Shown piece by piece: positions 53,162 to 62,599 of a stretch of 64,000 bases of DNA (within the stretch, counting starts at the first letter, position 1; every line of letters starts with the position of its first letter). Source of the DNA: JAWPMV01 sp039819665. Its GTDB lineage: Bacteria; Bacteroidota; Bacteroidia; J057. The stretch lies in contig JBCBRM010000017.1 in the NCBI GenBank assembly GCA_039819665.1, positions 62,001 to 126,000 on the forward strand, in the 5' to 3' direction. A model generated the notes under the pieces. That model was given only the letters and a program-made list of their open reading frames with translations. It was not told where the DNA came from and searched no databases. The position numbers were made by a program, and so were the translations under genes.

Positions 53162-55123
53162 ATGAAATCCAGGACCATCCTCTTATTATTATTGGTCCTC
53201 TCAAACGCCATTATACCTGAGAGTAAAGCCGAAGACCGTCCGAGAGAAAAACATTATCAACGGACGGTCAGGCCTATTATGCGTAAGCATTGCAATTCCT
53301 GCCACAATCAGGAAGATAAAAAAGGCGGATTGAACCTCGAAAAATATGATTTCACCTTTGGCATTGTTAGAGATGGCCAACTATTTACCCGGGTGGTTGA
53401 AATGGTTAAGGAAGAAAGTATGCCACCGGATTTTCGTCCTCGCCTGAAACAGGACGAAATTGATACCCTCACTTTCTATCTCAATAAATACATAGAGGAT
53501 GCTCTGGCCGAAAAAGATCCAGGTCTCATCCCCCCCCGAAAACTCAATAATCGAGAATATAGGTATTGTGTAGAAGATCTTTTAGGGGTACAAATCAATA
53601 CGGACTCTCTTTTTCCTTCTGAAGCTTCGGGAGGTTCAGGTTTTGACAACCAGGCACGCGTACTCTACCTCACGCCTTTACAAATGGAGCGCTATTATGA
53701 GGCAGCAGAAATTATTTTAGAGGAATTGTATGCTGACAGTGCGAAATGGGAACAATTAGTGCCAAAATATCAAGTTCCCTTTCGTGAGTCAGTGAGGGTT
53801 TGGTGGAACAAATGGTGGAAAGAAAAAGATTTATCCTTAGCATACCCCTTAAAAAAAGCCAGAGAAAGCCTTTTACCAATCGCTACCAAAGCCTACCGGA
53901 AATTTCTAAATGCTAAAGAGAAGCAGCAATTACTAGATTTTTTCAAACAAGTCTACCTTGCTTCCAGGGATGAAGAGAAAGCCTTTGATCTGGCTATGAA
54001 AGAGACCTTCAAAGTCATTCTTTTATCTCAAAATTTCCTGTATAGACAAGAAAGTGATCCCGATTTAGCCGGTGCTTATCCTGTTACTTCCTTTGAAATG
54101 GCTTCTCGTCTTTCATTTTTTCTATGGTCCAGCTTGCCAGACCAGGAACTCCTGGAATTAGCATACAGAGGAAAGCTACAAAACCCAGAGGTATTGGATC
54201 AGCAAGTTAAACGAATGCTTTTTGACCCAAAAGCCCAAAGAATGGGAGAAAGTTTCGCCTTAAACTGGTTCGAGCTGAATAAAATGAAAGCCCCCGATTT
54301 CCAGCTAGATCCTGAAACTTATCCGGAATTCACCCCCATTCTCAGAGACTTAATGCTAAAAGAGGTCGAACTCTTTTTCAATCATGTCCTGAGAGAAAGC
54401 CAAAATTTCACCGACCTCATAAACAGCGATTATACCTATCTGAACAAAGAACTCGCCGAACACTACGGCTTCGATCATATCCAAGGAGAGGAATTTGAAA
54501 TGAGCTGTCTGGACAATCAGGATCGAGGAGGTGTACTAGGAATGGCAGGCATATTAACTGCAACTTCTCTTCCTGTGAGAACCAGTCCTGTCCTTAGAGG
54601 GAAATGGGTACTGGAACAATTGCTGGGAACTCCGGCTCCTCCCCCCCCACCCAATGTCCCTGAGCTTGAAGCAAGTCAACATGAAGGGGTAGACGAATTG
54701 AGTCTTAGAGAATTGCTCTTGCAACATCGAGAAGATCCGGCGTGTAAATCCTGTCATTTACAAATGGATCCCCTGGGATTAGGACTTGAAAATTTCGATG
54801 CTATTGGACGATGGAGAAAGGCTTATGAAAAGCATCCCATAGATGCTTCGGGAAAACTCGCTAGTGGAGAAGCATTTAAAGGTCCAGCAGAATTGAAACA
54901 AATACTCATGGATAAAAGAGAGCTCTTTGCTAAAAACCTCAGTAAAAAGATGCTCTCCTTCGCACTCGGCAGGTCCTTACAGTTCAAGGACACGCCTTCC
55001 ATTCGCCACCTCAGCAATAACTTGTTGGAAAATGACTTCCACACAATCAAATTTATTCAGGAGGTTGTGAAATGTTATCCCTTTACCCATAAAAAAAGTG
55101 ATCGACCTATAGAAGAAATCTAA
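53162..55123 (+). CDS. DUF1592-type protein with two cytochrome-c-like motifs (Planctomycete type)
   Basis: The 653-residue exported protein has a signal peptide ending SKAE (about 24), a CNSCH heme-binding motif at about residue 44 followed by KKGGLNLEKYDF, and a DUF1587-like stretch (RKLNNREYRYCVEDLLGVQ, about 126-144). A DUF1595/1592-like region follows (LSFFLWSSLPDQELLELAYRGKL and QRMGESFALNWFELNKM, about 315-375), then the DUF1588-like motif RTSPVLRGKWVLEQLLGTPAPPPP (about 475-498). A second CKSCHLQMDPLGLGLENFD motif (about 530-548) completes the set. These multidomain proteins are abundant in Planctomycetota and also found in Bacteroidota. They are thought to handle polymers with heme redox chemistry. 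It is followed five bases later by DUF1552. Confidence 0.92.
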   Translation: MKSRTILLLLLVLSNAIIPESKAEDRPREKHYQRTVRPIMRKHCNSCHNQEDKKGGLNLEKYDFTFGIVRDGQLFTRVVEMVKEESMPPDFRPRLKQDEIDTLTFYLNKYIEDALAEKDPGLIPPRKLNNREYRYCVEDLLGVQINTDSLFPSEASGGSGFDNQARVLYLTPLQMERYYEAAEIILEELYADSAKWEQLVPKYQVPFRESVRVWWNKWWKEKDLSLAYPLKKARESLLPIATKAYRKFLNAKEKQQLLDFFKQVYLASRDEEKAFDLAMKETFKVILLSQNFLYRQESDPDLAGAYPVTSFEMASRLSFFLWSSLPDQELLELAYRGKLQNPEVLDQQVKRMLFDPKAQRMGESFALNWFELNKMKAPDFQLDPETYPEFTPILRDLMLKEVELFFNHVLRESQNFTDLINSDYTYLNKELAEHYGFDHIQGEEFEMSCLDNQDRGGVLGMAGILTATSLPVRTSPVLRGKWVLEQLLGTPAPPPPPNVPELEASQHEGVDELSLRELLLQHREDPACKSCHLQMDPLGLGLENFDAIGRWRKAYEKHPIDASGKLASGEAFKGPAELKQILMDKRELFAKNLSKKMLSFALGRSLQFKDTPSIRHLSNNLLENDFHTIKFIQEVVKCYPFTHKKSDRPIEEI

Positions 55124-55128
55124 TTCTT

Positions 55129-56505
55129 ATGAAACCTAGCTGGAGTCTATCGAGAAGACACATGTTAAAAGGTATGGGAGCGAGTATAGCGCTGCCCTTC
55201 CTTGAGGCAATGATTCCTCAAAGGCTATTTTCTCCTTCAAAATCGCCAAAAAGAATGGCTGTCCTCTTTGCTCCAAATGGAGTATGTCCCGGAAAATGGG
55301 CACCTGAAAAAGAGGGAAATAACTTTGAACTATCTCCCATCCTTCAGCCGCTCAAAGGCTTCGAAGATGAGTTACTCGTTCTTCAACAATTGATGAACAT
55401 GAAATCGGTCAATAGCTATGATGGGCACTACACAAAAACCGCCAACTTTCTTACCTCAGAAGAGATTAGCAAAACCACAGGAACTAATGTTCATTCCGGG
55501 GGGGTTTCTATGGATCAATTGATTGCTCAAAAAGTCGGCAATGAAACCCTTTTTCCCTCTCTGACTTATGGTATTGACCGAATTTCCAGTGGAGTGGATG
55601 TAAATGTTGGGCTGACGAGGCTCTATGGCTCCTCTATTTCCTGGAAAGCCCCTACTCAACCCTGTGCCAAGGAAATTGATCCTCGATTTGCCTTTGACCG
55701 ATTATTTGGAAGAGTGGTTCCCGGGAAAGCAGTCAAAGAAGAAAATCCCTGGAAAAAAAGTATCCTGGATGTGGTTCAGGAAGATGCCAAATCTTTGCAA
55801 AAGAAGTTGGGGATTGCTGATCAAAACAAACTGGAAGAATACCTGGAATCCATCCGATCCATTGAGATGCGGTTGGGCAATATTGAGAAGCTGGAAGAAT
55901 TTGAGAAAAGCCTTTCCAAAGACATTAAAGAAGAGCTCAAACAAATAGATATCCGCATAGACGAATATGTAGATATTACTGCAGGAATCGATATTACAGA
56001 GAAGGTCCGCCTTATGCTGGACATCATTGCCCTTGCATTCTGGAGTGATGCCAGCCGCGTTGCGACATTTATGTTCGGCAATTCTGTAAGTGGGCGAAAC
56101 TTCTCCTTTCTGGATGGAGTTTATGCGAATTTCCATTCCCTTTCCCACCATTCCAATGATCCAAGACGCATGAGGCAGTACGAGCTTATCAATATCTGGC
56201 ACATGGAACAATTGGCATATTTTCTCAACAGACTGAAATCTATGCAAGAAGGAGAGGGCAATCTTTTGGATAATTCAATGATCCTTTTCGGCTCAGGCTT
56301 GAGAGATGGAAACAGGCATTCTCCCTACAATCTCCCTATTCTACTAGCAGGGCAAGGTGGGGGAAGCCTAAAAAGTGGGCAGCACCTGGTTTTTGAAAAG
56401 AATACTCCTTTCGCCAATCTTCACCTGAGCTTAATGAATGTAATGGGATGCAATAAGGAATCCTTTGCTGATAGTACGGGGGAACTCTGTGAAATCCTTG
56501 TTTGA
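55129..56505 (+). CDS. DUF1552-family protein, probable Tat-exported
   Basis: The 458-residue protein opens MKPSWSLSRRHMLKGMGASI followed by ALPFLEAMIP, with the twin-arginine-like SRRHMLKG and a hydrophobic stretch. It has the DUF1552 core: AVLFAPNGVCPGKWAPEKEG (about 42-61), NVHSGGVSMDQLIA (about 121-134) and a region with LDIIALAFWSDASRVATFMFGN (about 296-318). DUF1552 proteins, related to the sulfatase/DUF1501 group, consistently follow DUF1592 proteins, as here. It starts five bases after the previous stop and the next gene begins five bases after its own stop, so the three are an operon. Confidence 0.93.
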   Translation: MKPSWSLSRRHMLKGMGASIALPFLEAMIPQRLFSPSKSPKRMAVLFAPNGVCPGKWAPEKEGNNFELSPILQPLKGFEDELLVLQQLMNMKSVNSYDGHYTKTANFLTSEEISKTTGTNVHSGGVSMDQLIAQKVGNETLFPSLTYGIDRISSGVDVNVGLTRLYGSSISWKAPTQPCAKEIDPRFAFDRLFGRVVPGKAVKEENPWKKSILDVVQEDAKSLQKKLGIADQNKLEEYLESIRSIEMRLGNIEKLEEFEKSLSKDIKEELKQIDIRIDEYVDITAGIDITEKVRLMLDIIALAFWSDASRVATFMFGNSVSGRNFSFLDGVYANFHSLSHHSNDPRRMRQYELINIWHMEQLAYFLNRLKSMQEGEGNLLDNSMILFGSGLRDGNRHSPYNLPILLAGQGGGSLKSGQHLVFEKNTPFANLHLSLMNVMGCNKESFADSTGELCEILV

Positions 56506-56509
56506 TTTT

Positions 56510-57976
56510 ATGGCAGCTTTCCGGAGTAAAAAACTACTACTAAGCATACTGCTGGGAATAAGCAGCTTGGTATTGGTGTATCTTGGATTTAGCTCAAAGT
56601 TGCCTGCTAATGAGGAGGGAAGTTTTATTGCTTATCTCGGACGTTTTCACCCCCTCATTGTCCATTTTCCCATTGTTTTGGTGGGTTTGAGTCTACTTAC
56701 AGAAATTTTAGCGGTATGGAGAAAAGATTTGATCCATAAACAGCTAACATCAGCCCTTTTATTTACGGCCATTGGTAGTAGTCTCTTTTCAGCTTTTCTG
56801 GGATATTTCCTCTTTCGATCCGGAGAATATGCAGGCCAATTAATAAACGACCATATGTGGGGGGCTATTTACCTGAGTTTGATACTAACAATGGCAGGGA
56901 TAGCTGCAATATATGAGAAGAAAAATCTTCGGATAGCGAGCTTAATTTTGGCCAATCTACTCCTTATTTATACCGGGCATTTAGGAGGAAGCTTGACACA
57001 TGGAGAGAATTATCTTTCTGAATTTTTCACAAGCATTGAGGCGAAAGATACACCCATCATGCAAAAATCTCGTTCAGAGATTTTGGTTTTTGATGATTTG
57101 GTTCTATCTGTTTTTCGGGCGAAATGCCTGGCATGCCATAATGAAAATAAAGCAAAAGGAGGATTAGTCATGGATTCTTACAATAGCTTAGTTGTAGGGG
57201 GAAAAAGTGGAAAATCCATGCTTGACAGCCTCAATGCAGAAGAAGGAGAACTTTATAAGCGATTAAAACTTCCCTTATCTCACGAAGAACATATGCCCCC
57301 TTCAGGGAAAGCTCAATTGAAAGAAGCGGAAATAGCAATATTAGATCAGTGGATAAAAACAGGGGGAAAGAAAGAACAGAGATTAGGAGAGTTGAACAAA
57401 GATTCAGCTCTTGATAAGTTAATAGATGCTTATATTCCCAAAGTTGCTCATTTACAAATCATGGAAATGCAGGAACAAAGATCTCATATGGAAATTTCTA
57501 AAAAGTTGGTCCCGCTGGCTCAGGAGTTAGGATTTGTAGTCGAAAGCGATTTAGGCGAAGATTCCCTGAAATACATCCTTTCGATGAAACTACCTCCAGA
57601 TGAGATTGATGATGAGGACCTTATTGAGTTACTGCCCTATGGTGATTACATTTCTCGTATATCGCTCATTTCCTCCGCAGTAACAGATGATGGGCTATAT
57701 ACACTCGGACAATTAAATGGACTTAAGCAGATCGTATTGGCAAAGACTTGTGTCAATGGTTCAGGGATTCCTTATTTAGCTCAATTACCTAAGCTAAAAA
57801 GTCTCAACCTCTCAGAAAGCTTTCTAGATGATGTTGGTGCACTCGAGCTGATCTATTTGCAGCAATTGGAGGAGGTTTATTTGTTAAATACAGAATTAAG
57901 TGAAAGAGTTCGCATTGCCTTGGATGAATTTCTGCCTGAAACAGAACTCAAGCTGGAAGAAGGACCGTTATACTAA
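56510..57976 (+). CDS. Membrane protein with DUF2231 and cytochrome-c-like domains
   Basis: From ATG 56510 (MAAFRSKKLLLSILLGISSL) the product has 488 residues; an earlier ATG at 56465 would overlap DUF1552 and breaks the usual pattern. The first 170 residues contain four to five membrane segments with the DUF2231 motif GRFHPLIVHFPIVLVGLSLL (about 36-55). A CLACHNENKAKGGLVMDSYNSL heme motif (about 205-226) and the MPPSGKAQLKEAEIAILDQW stretch follow, as in Planctomycete PSCyt1 domains. The last 150 residues look leucine-rich-repeat-like (LPKLKSLNLSESFLDD). It is probably the membrane partner for the two soluble proteins encoded before it and could pass electrons into the respiratory chain. Confidence 0.88.
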   Translation: MAAFRSKKLLLSILLGISSLVLVYLGFSSKLPANEEGSFIAYLGRFHPLIVHFPIVLVGLSLLTEILAVWRKDLIHKQLTSALLFTAIGSSLFSAFLGYFLFRSGEYAGQLINDHMWGAIYLSLILTMAGIAAIYEKKNLRIASLILANLLLIYTGHLGGSLTHGENYLSEFFTSIEAKDTPIMQKSRSEILVFDDLVLSVFRAKCLACHNENKAKGGLVMDSYNSLVVGGKSGKSMLDSLNAEEGELYKRLKLPLSHEEHMPPSGKAQLKEAEIAILDQWIKTGGKKEQRLGELNKDSALDKLIDAYIPKVAHLQIMEMQEQRSHMEISKKLVPLAQELGFVVESDLGEDSLKYILSMKLPPDEIDDEDLIELLPYGDYISRISLISSAVTDDGLYTLGQLNGLKQIVLAKTCVNGSGIPYLAQLPKLKSLNLSESFLDDVGALELIYLQQLEEVYLLNTELSERVRIALDEFLPETELKLEEGPLY

Positions 57977-58027
57977 AGAAGCACAGAGGAATATTCCCCT
58001 GCGCTTTATTAATGCTCATTATGCTAA

Positions 58028-60439
58028 TTAAAAGTCTATCTGAAAACTGAAAACGGGTACTAATCCACTTTGAAATCTATTTTGCAAGCGGTTGAATCCT
58101 GGATCATATATCTGATCTCTTACATTCTGCCGATTAGTTACATTCTGTACATCCAATGAGAGAATGTAGGCTGTCTTTTTCAGGTTCTTTCTATAAGCGA
58201 TTCGGAAGTCAATGCGATAATAGGTACCTACTCCCAGCGCGAATGCCTGTCCCGGCTGTTCAACAAACTCACCTGCAGCTTTCGAAGCTGCTTCATCTCC
58301 GGGCGTAAATCTCAACCCTCCATTAAGAACTGAACGTGCTCCCAGTTGAAGAGTTCCTCCTTTTTTCAATGGAATTTCCGTTCCTCCCATTAAACTTTGA
58401 TTGTAGCGGCTATTGTAACGAGTATCATAAGTCTGACCATCTGAAGCCATGTAATTACTCTCGTAAACCGATCCAGTAAAAAGAAAGAAGAAGCCCTGAG
58501 AGAAGTATTTTTCAAAGGTCAGATCAAGACCTACATTGGTTCCAGTTCCATCACTCACCAAGGCACGATCCCCATAACCATCTCTTAAATTCAGAAGCAT
58601 AAAATCGCTCGGCTCAGATTCTGGACTGATAGGCAGGTTGAAAAGTCTTTGGTAGTATCCTTCAACGAGTAAACGGGTTCTATTTTCAAAGACCTTTTCA
58701 TAAGCTAATACCGCATGATGGGCACGTATCATATCAAGATCAAGGTTAGGCTGAGTACGTTCACCATTAGTCTCCACCTCTGTAAAATAAGATCCTAGAG
58801 GTAGAATCTGGCTATGGAGACCATAGGCAAGACTAAGAGATTGCTTGGCCGGTAATTGGTATTTTAGAGATAGTCTGGGATCTATGGCTCCTGAATTATT
58901 GAGGGTGAGCATACTTGCATGCACTCCCGCATTGATGCTGAGACGATCAGAGGCATTAATTTTAAACTGGCTATAGGCTTGAAGCAGTTGAGAGCTCCCT
59001 TCACCTTCTACCAAAGTTTCGAACGCATTTGTTTCTGCATTTCTATCCTCATGATTGAAGCCATAATTGATGTGGCTGGCAAGTATCCCATTTTTCATAG
59101 TGAGGTTAGGAGAGAATTGACGACTGTAGAAAATATGGGAAGAAATCCGCGTATTCCTATAATCCTCCTTTTCAAAGGGTGTTTCGTCCAAAGTAGTCCA
59201 ATCAATGGGTTCCTCCAATAAATCCGGATTGGGACTGGGTACCACAGTTTGAATATTCAAGGTATCATCATTATCTATGACCTGATTTCCTGAAACTGCA
59301 ATTACTGCTTTAAGGAAGGATTTGTTATCGATCAGGCGAGTATAGGTAATACCAGCAGCTCCTACTCGTGTCAGATAATCTCTGGTAGTTCTATAGGGTC
59401 GACTCCAACTTAAACTATCCTCTACTGGATCCCACAGCTCCTCACTTAGTCCTCCCATACCAAATATTGTCCAGGTATTTTTTAAGTCTTCAGAAGGAAG
59501 GTAGATATTGAAAGAAAGGTCCTGGAAATTGTTGTCAATTCTTTCGCCTACTAAACGGAAACCTATATCATTAAGGATTCCCAAAGTCGAATAGCGGTAA
59601 TTTACCAGATAAGAGCTTTGACCTTTCTTAATGGGTCCTTCTAATGCAAGGTCCGTTCCTAATAAGCCAAATTTGAAGCGACGTTCAGACTTTTCTGTAT
59701 TTCCCCGACGAAATCTCATATCAAATACTCCGGAAGTGGCGTTTCCATATTCAGCAGAAAAAGCTCCGGTTGAAAAGTCTGATTTAGCCAACAGCTGGGC
59801 AGAAAATATGGTAATACCTCCACCGGATGATCCCTTACGAGCAAAGTGATTGGGATTGGGAATGTCTATGCCTTCCAGCCTCCACAATAAGCCTGCCGGC
59901 GAATTTCCCCGAATAATGATGTCGCTATTATTATCCTGCGAAGCCTGAACTCCGGCAAAGCCCATGGCCATACGACTCGGATCATTGAAAGAGCCTGCAT
60001 AGCGCTGGGTTTCTTCAATACCAAAACTTCTCATACTTACTGGATTAAAGGAGTTGATAGGTTCGTGTGGATTATCTTCTCCTCCAACGGTAATATCAAC
60101 TCCATCCAGGGTTACGCCGACTTCTACTAACTGGATGTCTAACACCATTTCTTTTACCGAATTCAGAATTAGGTTATCGGTAACGTAGTCTTCGAAGCCT
60201 ATAAAGGTACATTTCACAATTTGTCGCCCGACGGGCACACCTTCAAGTTTAAAGCTTCCGTTTTCGTCTGTAATAGCTCCTTTTGTAGGAGTTAAATCTT
60301 GTACAACTAGCGTGGCACCACCAATAGGTTGTTGTGTGTCTTTGTTAATGACTCTTCCTCTGATGGTTTGAGTTTGAGATTGAGCAAGTCCGAAATAAGG
60401 CAAAAGGACTGCTAAAAGGATTAGGATGTGATTCTTCAT
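58028..60439 (-). CDS. TonB-dependent receptor with carboxypeptidase-like N-terminal domain
   Basis: From ATG 60439 (MKNHILILLAVLLPYFGLAQ) the protein has 803 residues; the frame could extend to 60544, but then the signal peptide would be internal. After the signal peptide, a CarboxypepD_reg-like domain (RGRVINKDTQQPIGGATLVV, about 26-100) precedes the plug (about 125-240), with SDIIIRGNSPAGLLWRLEG. The barrel follows to the C-terminus, ending FRSGLVPVFSFQIDF-like with the final Phe. No SusD partner is adjacent, so it is not a standard polysaccharide-utilisation pair. The ligand could be a siderophore, peptide or carbohydrate. Confidence 0.92.
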   Translation of the reverse strand: MKNHILILLAVLLPYFGLAQSQTQTIRGRVINKDTQQPIGGATLVVQDLTPTKGAITDENGSFKLEGVPVGRQIVKCTFIGFEDYVTDNLILNSVKEMVLDIQLVEVGVTLDGVDITVGGEDNPHEPINSFNPVSMRSFGIEETQRYAGSFNDPSRMAMGFAGVQASQDNNSDIIIRGNSPAGLLWRLEGIDIPNPNHFARKGSSGGGITIFSAQLLAKSDFSTGAFSAEYGNATSGVFDMRFRRGNTEKSERRFKFGLLGTDLALEGPIKKGQSSYLVNYRYSTLGILNDIGFRLVGERIDNNFQDLSFNIYLPSEDLKNTWTIFGMGGLSEELWDPVEDSLSWSRPYRTTRDYLTRVGAAGITYTRLIDNKSFLKAVIAVSGNQVIDNDDTLNIQTVVPSPNPDLLEEPIDWTTLDETPFEKEDYRNTRISSHIFYSRQFSPNLTMKNGILASHINYGFNHEDRNAETNAFETLVEGEGSSQLLQAYSQFKINASDRLSINAGVHASMLTLNNSGAIDPRLSLKYQLPAKQSLSLAYGLHSQILPLGSYFTEVETNGERTQPNLDLDMIRAHHAVLAYEKVFENRTRLLVEGYYQRLFNLPISPESEPSDFMLLNLRDGYGDRALVSDGTGTNVGLDLTFEKYFSQGFFFLFTGSVYESNYMASDGQTYDTRYNSRYNQSLMGGTEIPLKKGGTLQLGARSVLNGGLRFTPGDEAASKAAGEFVEQPGQAFALGVGTYYRIDFRIAYRKNLKKTAYILSLDVQNVTNRQNVRDQIYDPGFNRLQNRFQSGLVPVFSFQIDF

Positions 60440-60808
60440 GTTCTTGATAAATTGATGCAATAAGAAACATGAGCAAATTAGCCCTGTGGAAAGGGAATGG
60501 ATAAAGGTATTTCCCATCGCATTTCCTTCATTTATGTGAAACAAATAAATAAGGGCTAGTCAGGCCCCTACTTTCCGAGGATTTGCAAGTTTTACAAGGG
60601 ATGAAAGAAGATTTTGGATATTTCGCAAAAAGTAAGTGTCTGATTACGGCAAAGACCCAAATGAAATCTATTTATAGAAAAAGGTTCATGTAAGAAATTG
60701 ATCAAATGATACGGAAAAATGAACGAATGGGACTTCCCGACATAAGAGAGATAGCGCATTTGGTTAACTTTAATAAGCTGAAGAATCCCCACTTAAAGAA
60801 GAATTTAT
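60440..60808. other. Gene-free stretch between divergent receptor and sorted-protein genes
   Basis: Nothing recognisable was found apart from AT-rich sequence that must hold the promoters of the receptor (leftwards) and of the glycine-rich protein (rightwards). Short frames here do not look like genes. Confidence 0.55.
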
Positions 60809-62482
60809 ATGAAGCAGATATACAAAGTGCTGCTTGCATGTTCACTCCTGATTATCCCTGGCTTCTTCCATCCTCTTTTTGCTCAGACCACAAATTTGAG
60901 TGGTGTGATCAATCAATATTTTTCCGTTACCTCCATTGATGCCTCCAAGGAAAGTCTGACCTTGTCGACTTCTGCAGTAGGCTTCAATACCAATGATGAA
61001 ATTCTGATAGTTCAAATGCAAGGGGGTACCATGGAAAATGCAAATAATGCCAATTATGGCAATGTAACTAGTATCGGTGGTACCGGTCTTTTTGAGCGAG
61101 CTACCATTTGCAGCAATTCCGGAAATGATATTACCCTACAGCACACACTGAGCAATTCCTTCGACGATCCAGCCAGCACAAATTCCGTAATACAGGTAAT
61201 AAAATTCACCTCCTATGTGGATGTAAATGTAAATGGGACGATTTTCGCCCCTGCCTGGGATGGTGCTACAGGTGGGGTTGTAGTTCTATCTGCCTCAGGT
61301 ACTATAAGTCTCAATGCAGATATCAACCTAAATGGCTTAGGTTTTCGAGGAGCAGCAACTGAAACCATGAATTCTGGATGTGCGGGCCTACCTTTTACAA
61401 GCTTCACCCAATTCTTTTATTCACAAGGAGATCAAGGGGGAGCAAAGAAAGGAGAAGGCATTATTCCATATGAAACCAATAAAGAATATGGTAAAGGAGC
61501 GCAAGCCAATGGAGGCGGGGGAGGCAATGAGCATAATGCAGGAGGAGCAGGAGGAGCCAATTATGGAAATGGAGGGCAAGGTGGGGAAAAAACCACAGGG
61601 GGGTCTTTTACCTGCTATGGAAACCATCCGGGAGTAGGAGGAAAAAATCTTCAGGCTTTTATCAACACATCAAATATGATGAGTTTAGGAGGGGGTGGTG
61701 GAGCTGGAAATGACAATGATGGAGAATCTCAGGATGGAGCTCCCGGAGGAGGCATAGCTATTATCATAGCCGACGAGATTGAGGGAAATGGATTTGGAAT
61801 ATCCGCAAGAGGAGAAAATGCAGCAGCAGCAGCAGGAGATGCAGGATCAGGCGGTGGCGCGGGTGGAAGTATTCTACTGAGTACTAATGGCTTTGGAGTT
61901 ACGAATCTAAATTTAGATGTAAGCGGTGGAAAAGGAGGAAATGCGGGCATCGCTGCCAACTGTCTTGGTCCGGGAGGGGGAGGCGGAGGAGGACTTATCC
62001 GAACTGCAACAGCACTCACAGGCAATGTAACAAGCAATGTAGCTGGTGGTGCCTCAGGTGTCATCAATGCCACTGTTACCCTGGGTTGTGCGGGATCTCC
62101 CAGTTCGGCTACCGATGGCCAGAATGGAGCCCTGATTAATTCCGCGCTAGTTCCTCAAAGTAGTACGGCAAGTACCTGTGTATTAGCAGCTCGACCTAGA
62201 ATAGAAGAACTTCAGGAAAATGAGGGCTATACCATTCAGGTTTATCCTAATCCCATAGAAGGTGGAGATGAAATTGAGATTTATTTAGAAAATGATACAA
62301 ATGTATGGGGATATGTGGATTTACTTGACCTTAAAGGGAGGAACGTTCTTCATCAAAAATTCGAAAGAGAGGCAGGTAAAAGTAGACTAAATTTAGCCGT
62401 TCAAGACCTGCCGGCAGGAATGTATCAGCTTCGAATAATATTAAATGCAAGGCTTTATACAAGTCGCCTGATTATTCAATAG
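60809..62482 (+). CDS. Glycine-rich secreted protein with type-A type IX sorting domain
   Basis: The 557-residue protein has a signal peptide (MKQIYKVLLACSLLIIPGFF, cleaved after FAQ near residue 26) and a first beta domain (about 27-180, INQYFSVTSIDASKESLTLS, then ILIVQMQGGTMENANNANYG). A glycine-rich zone from about 205 to 440 follows, with runs such as AQANGGGGGNEHNAGGAGGA and LGGGGGAGNDND. Such patterns recall the beta-solenoid, glycine-rich adhesins of other phyla. The last 80 residues are the type-A sorting domain (IQVYPNPIEGGDEIEIYL, VDLLDLKGRNVL, LPAGMYQLRI). It is exported by the type IX system and probably surface-bound. Two TonB-dependent receptor genes flank it. Confidence 0.87.
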   Translation: MKQIYKVLLACSLLIIPGFFHPLFAQTTNLSGVINQYFSVTSIDASKESLTLSTSAVGFNTNDEILIVQMQGGTMENANNANYGNVTSIGGTGLFERATICSNSGNDITLQHTLSNSFDDPASTNSVIQVIKFTSYVDVNVNGTIFAPAWDGATGGVVVLSASGTISLNADINLNGLGFRGAATETMNSGCAGLPFTSFTQFFYSQGDQGGAKKGEGIIPYETNKEYGKGAQANGGGGGNEHNAGGAGGANYGNGGQGGEKTTGGSFTCYGNHPGVGGKNLQAFINTSNMMSLGGGGGAGNDNDGESQDGAPGGGIAIIIADEIEGNGFGISARGENAAAAAGDAGSGGGAGGSILLSTNGFGVTNLNLDVSGGKGGNAGIAANCLGPGGGGGGGLIRTATALTGNVTSNVAGGASGVINATVTLGCAGSPSSATDGQNGALINSALVPQSSTASTCVLAARPRIEELQENEGYTIQVYPNPIEGGDEIEIYLENDTNVWGYVDLLDLKGRNVLHQKFEREAGKSRLNLAVQDLPAGMYQLRIILNARLYTSRLIIQ

Positions 62483-62599
62483 TCGAAAGCAAGAAAATCC
62501 CAACTAAAGAATAGTTTTCCCCTGAGAAATTCAGGATATTCCTAAAGCAACATCTTCAACACATCCAACGTTTGATGTATGTGAATCTAGGCTAAACAC

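Noticed and set aside
60440..60544. Upstream start for the TonB receptor at 58028
   Set aside because: The extra 35 residues place the signal peptide internally; the Met at 60439 gives a standard one.
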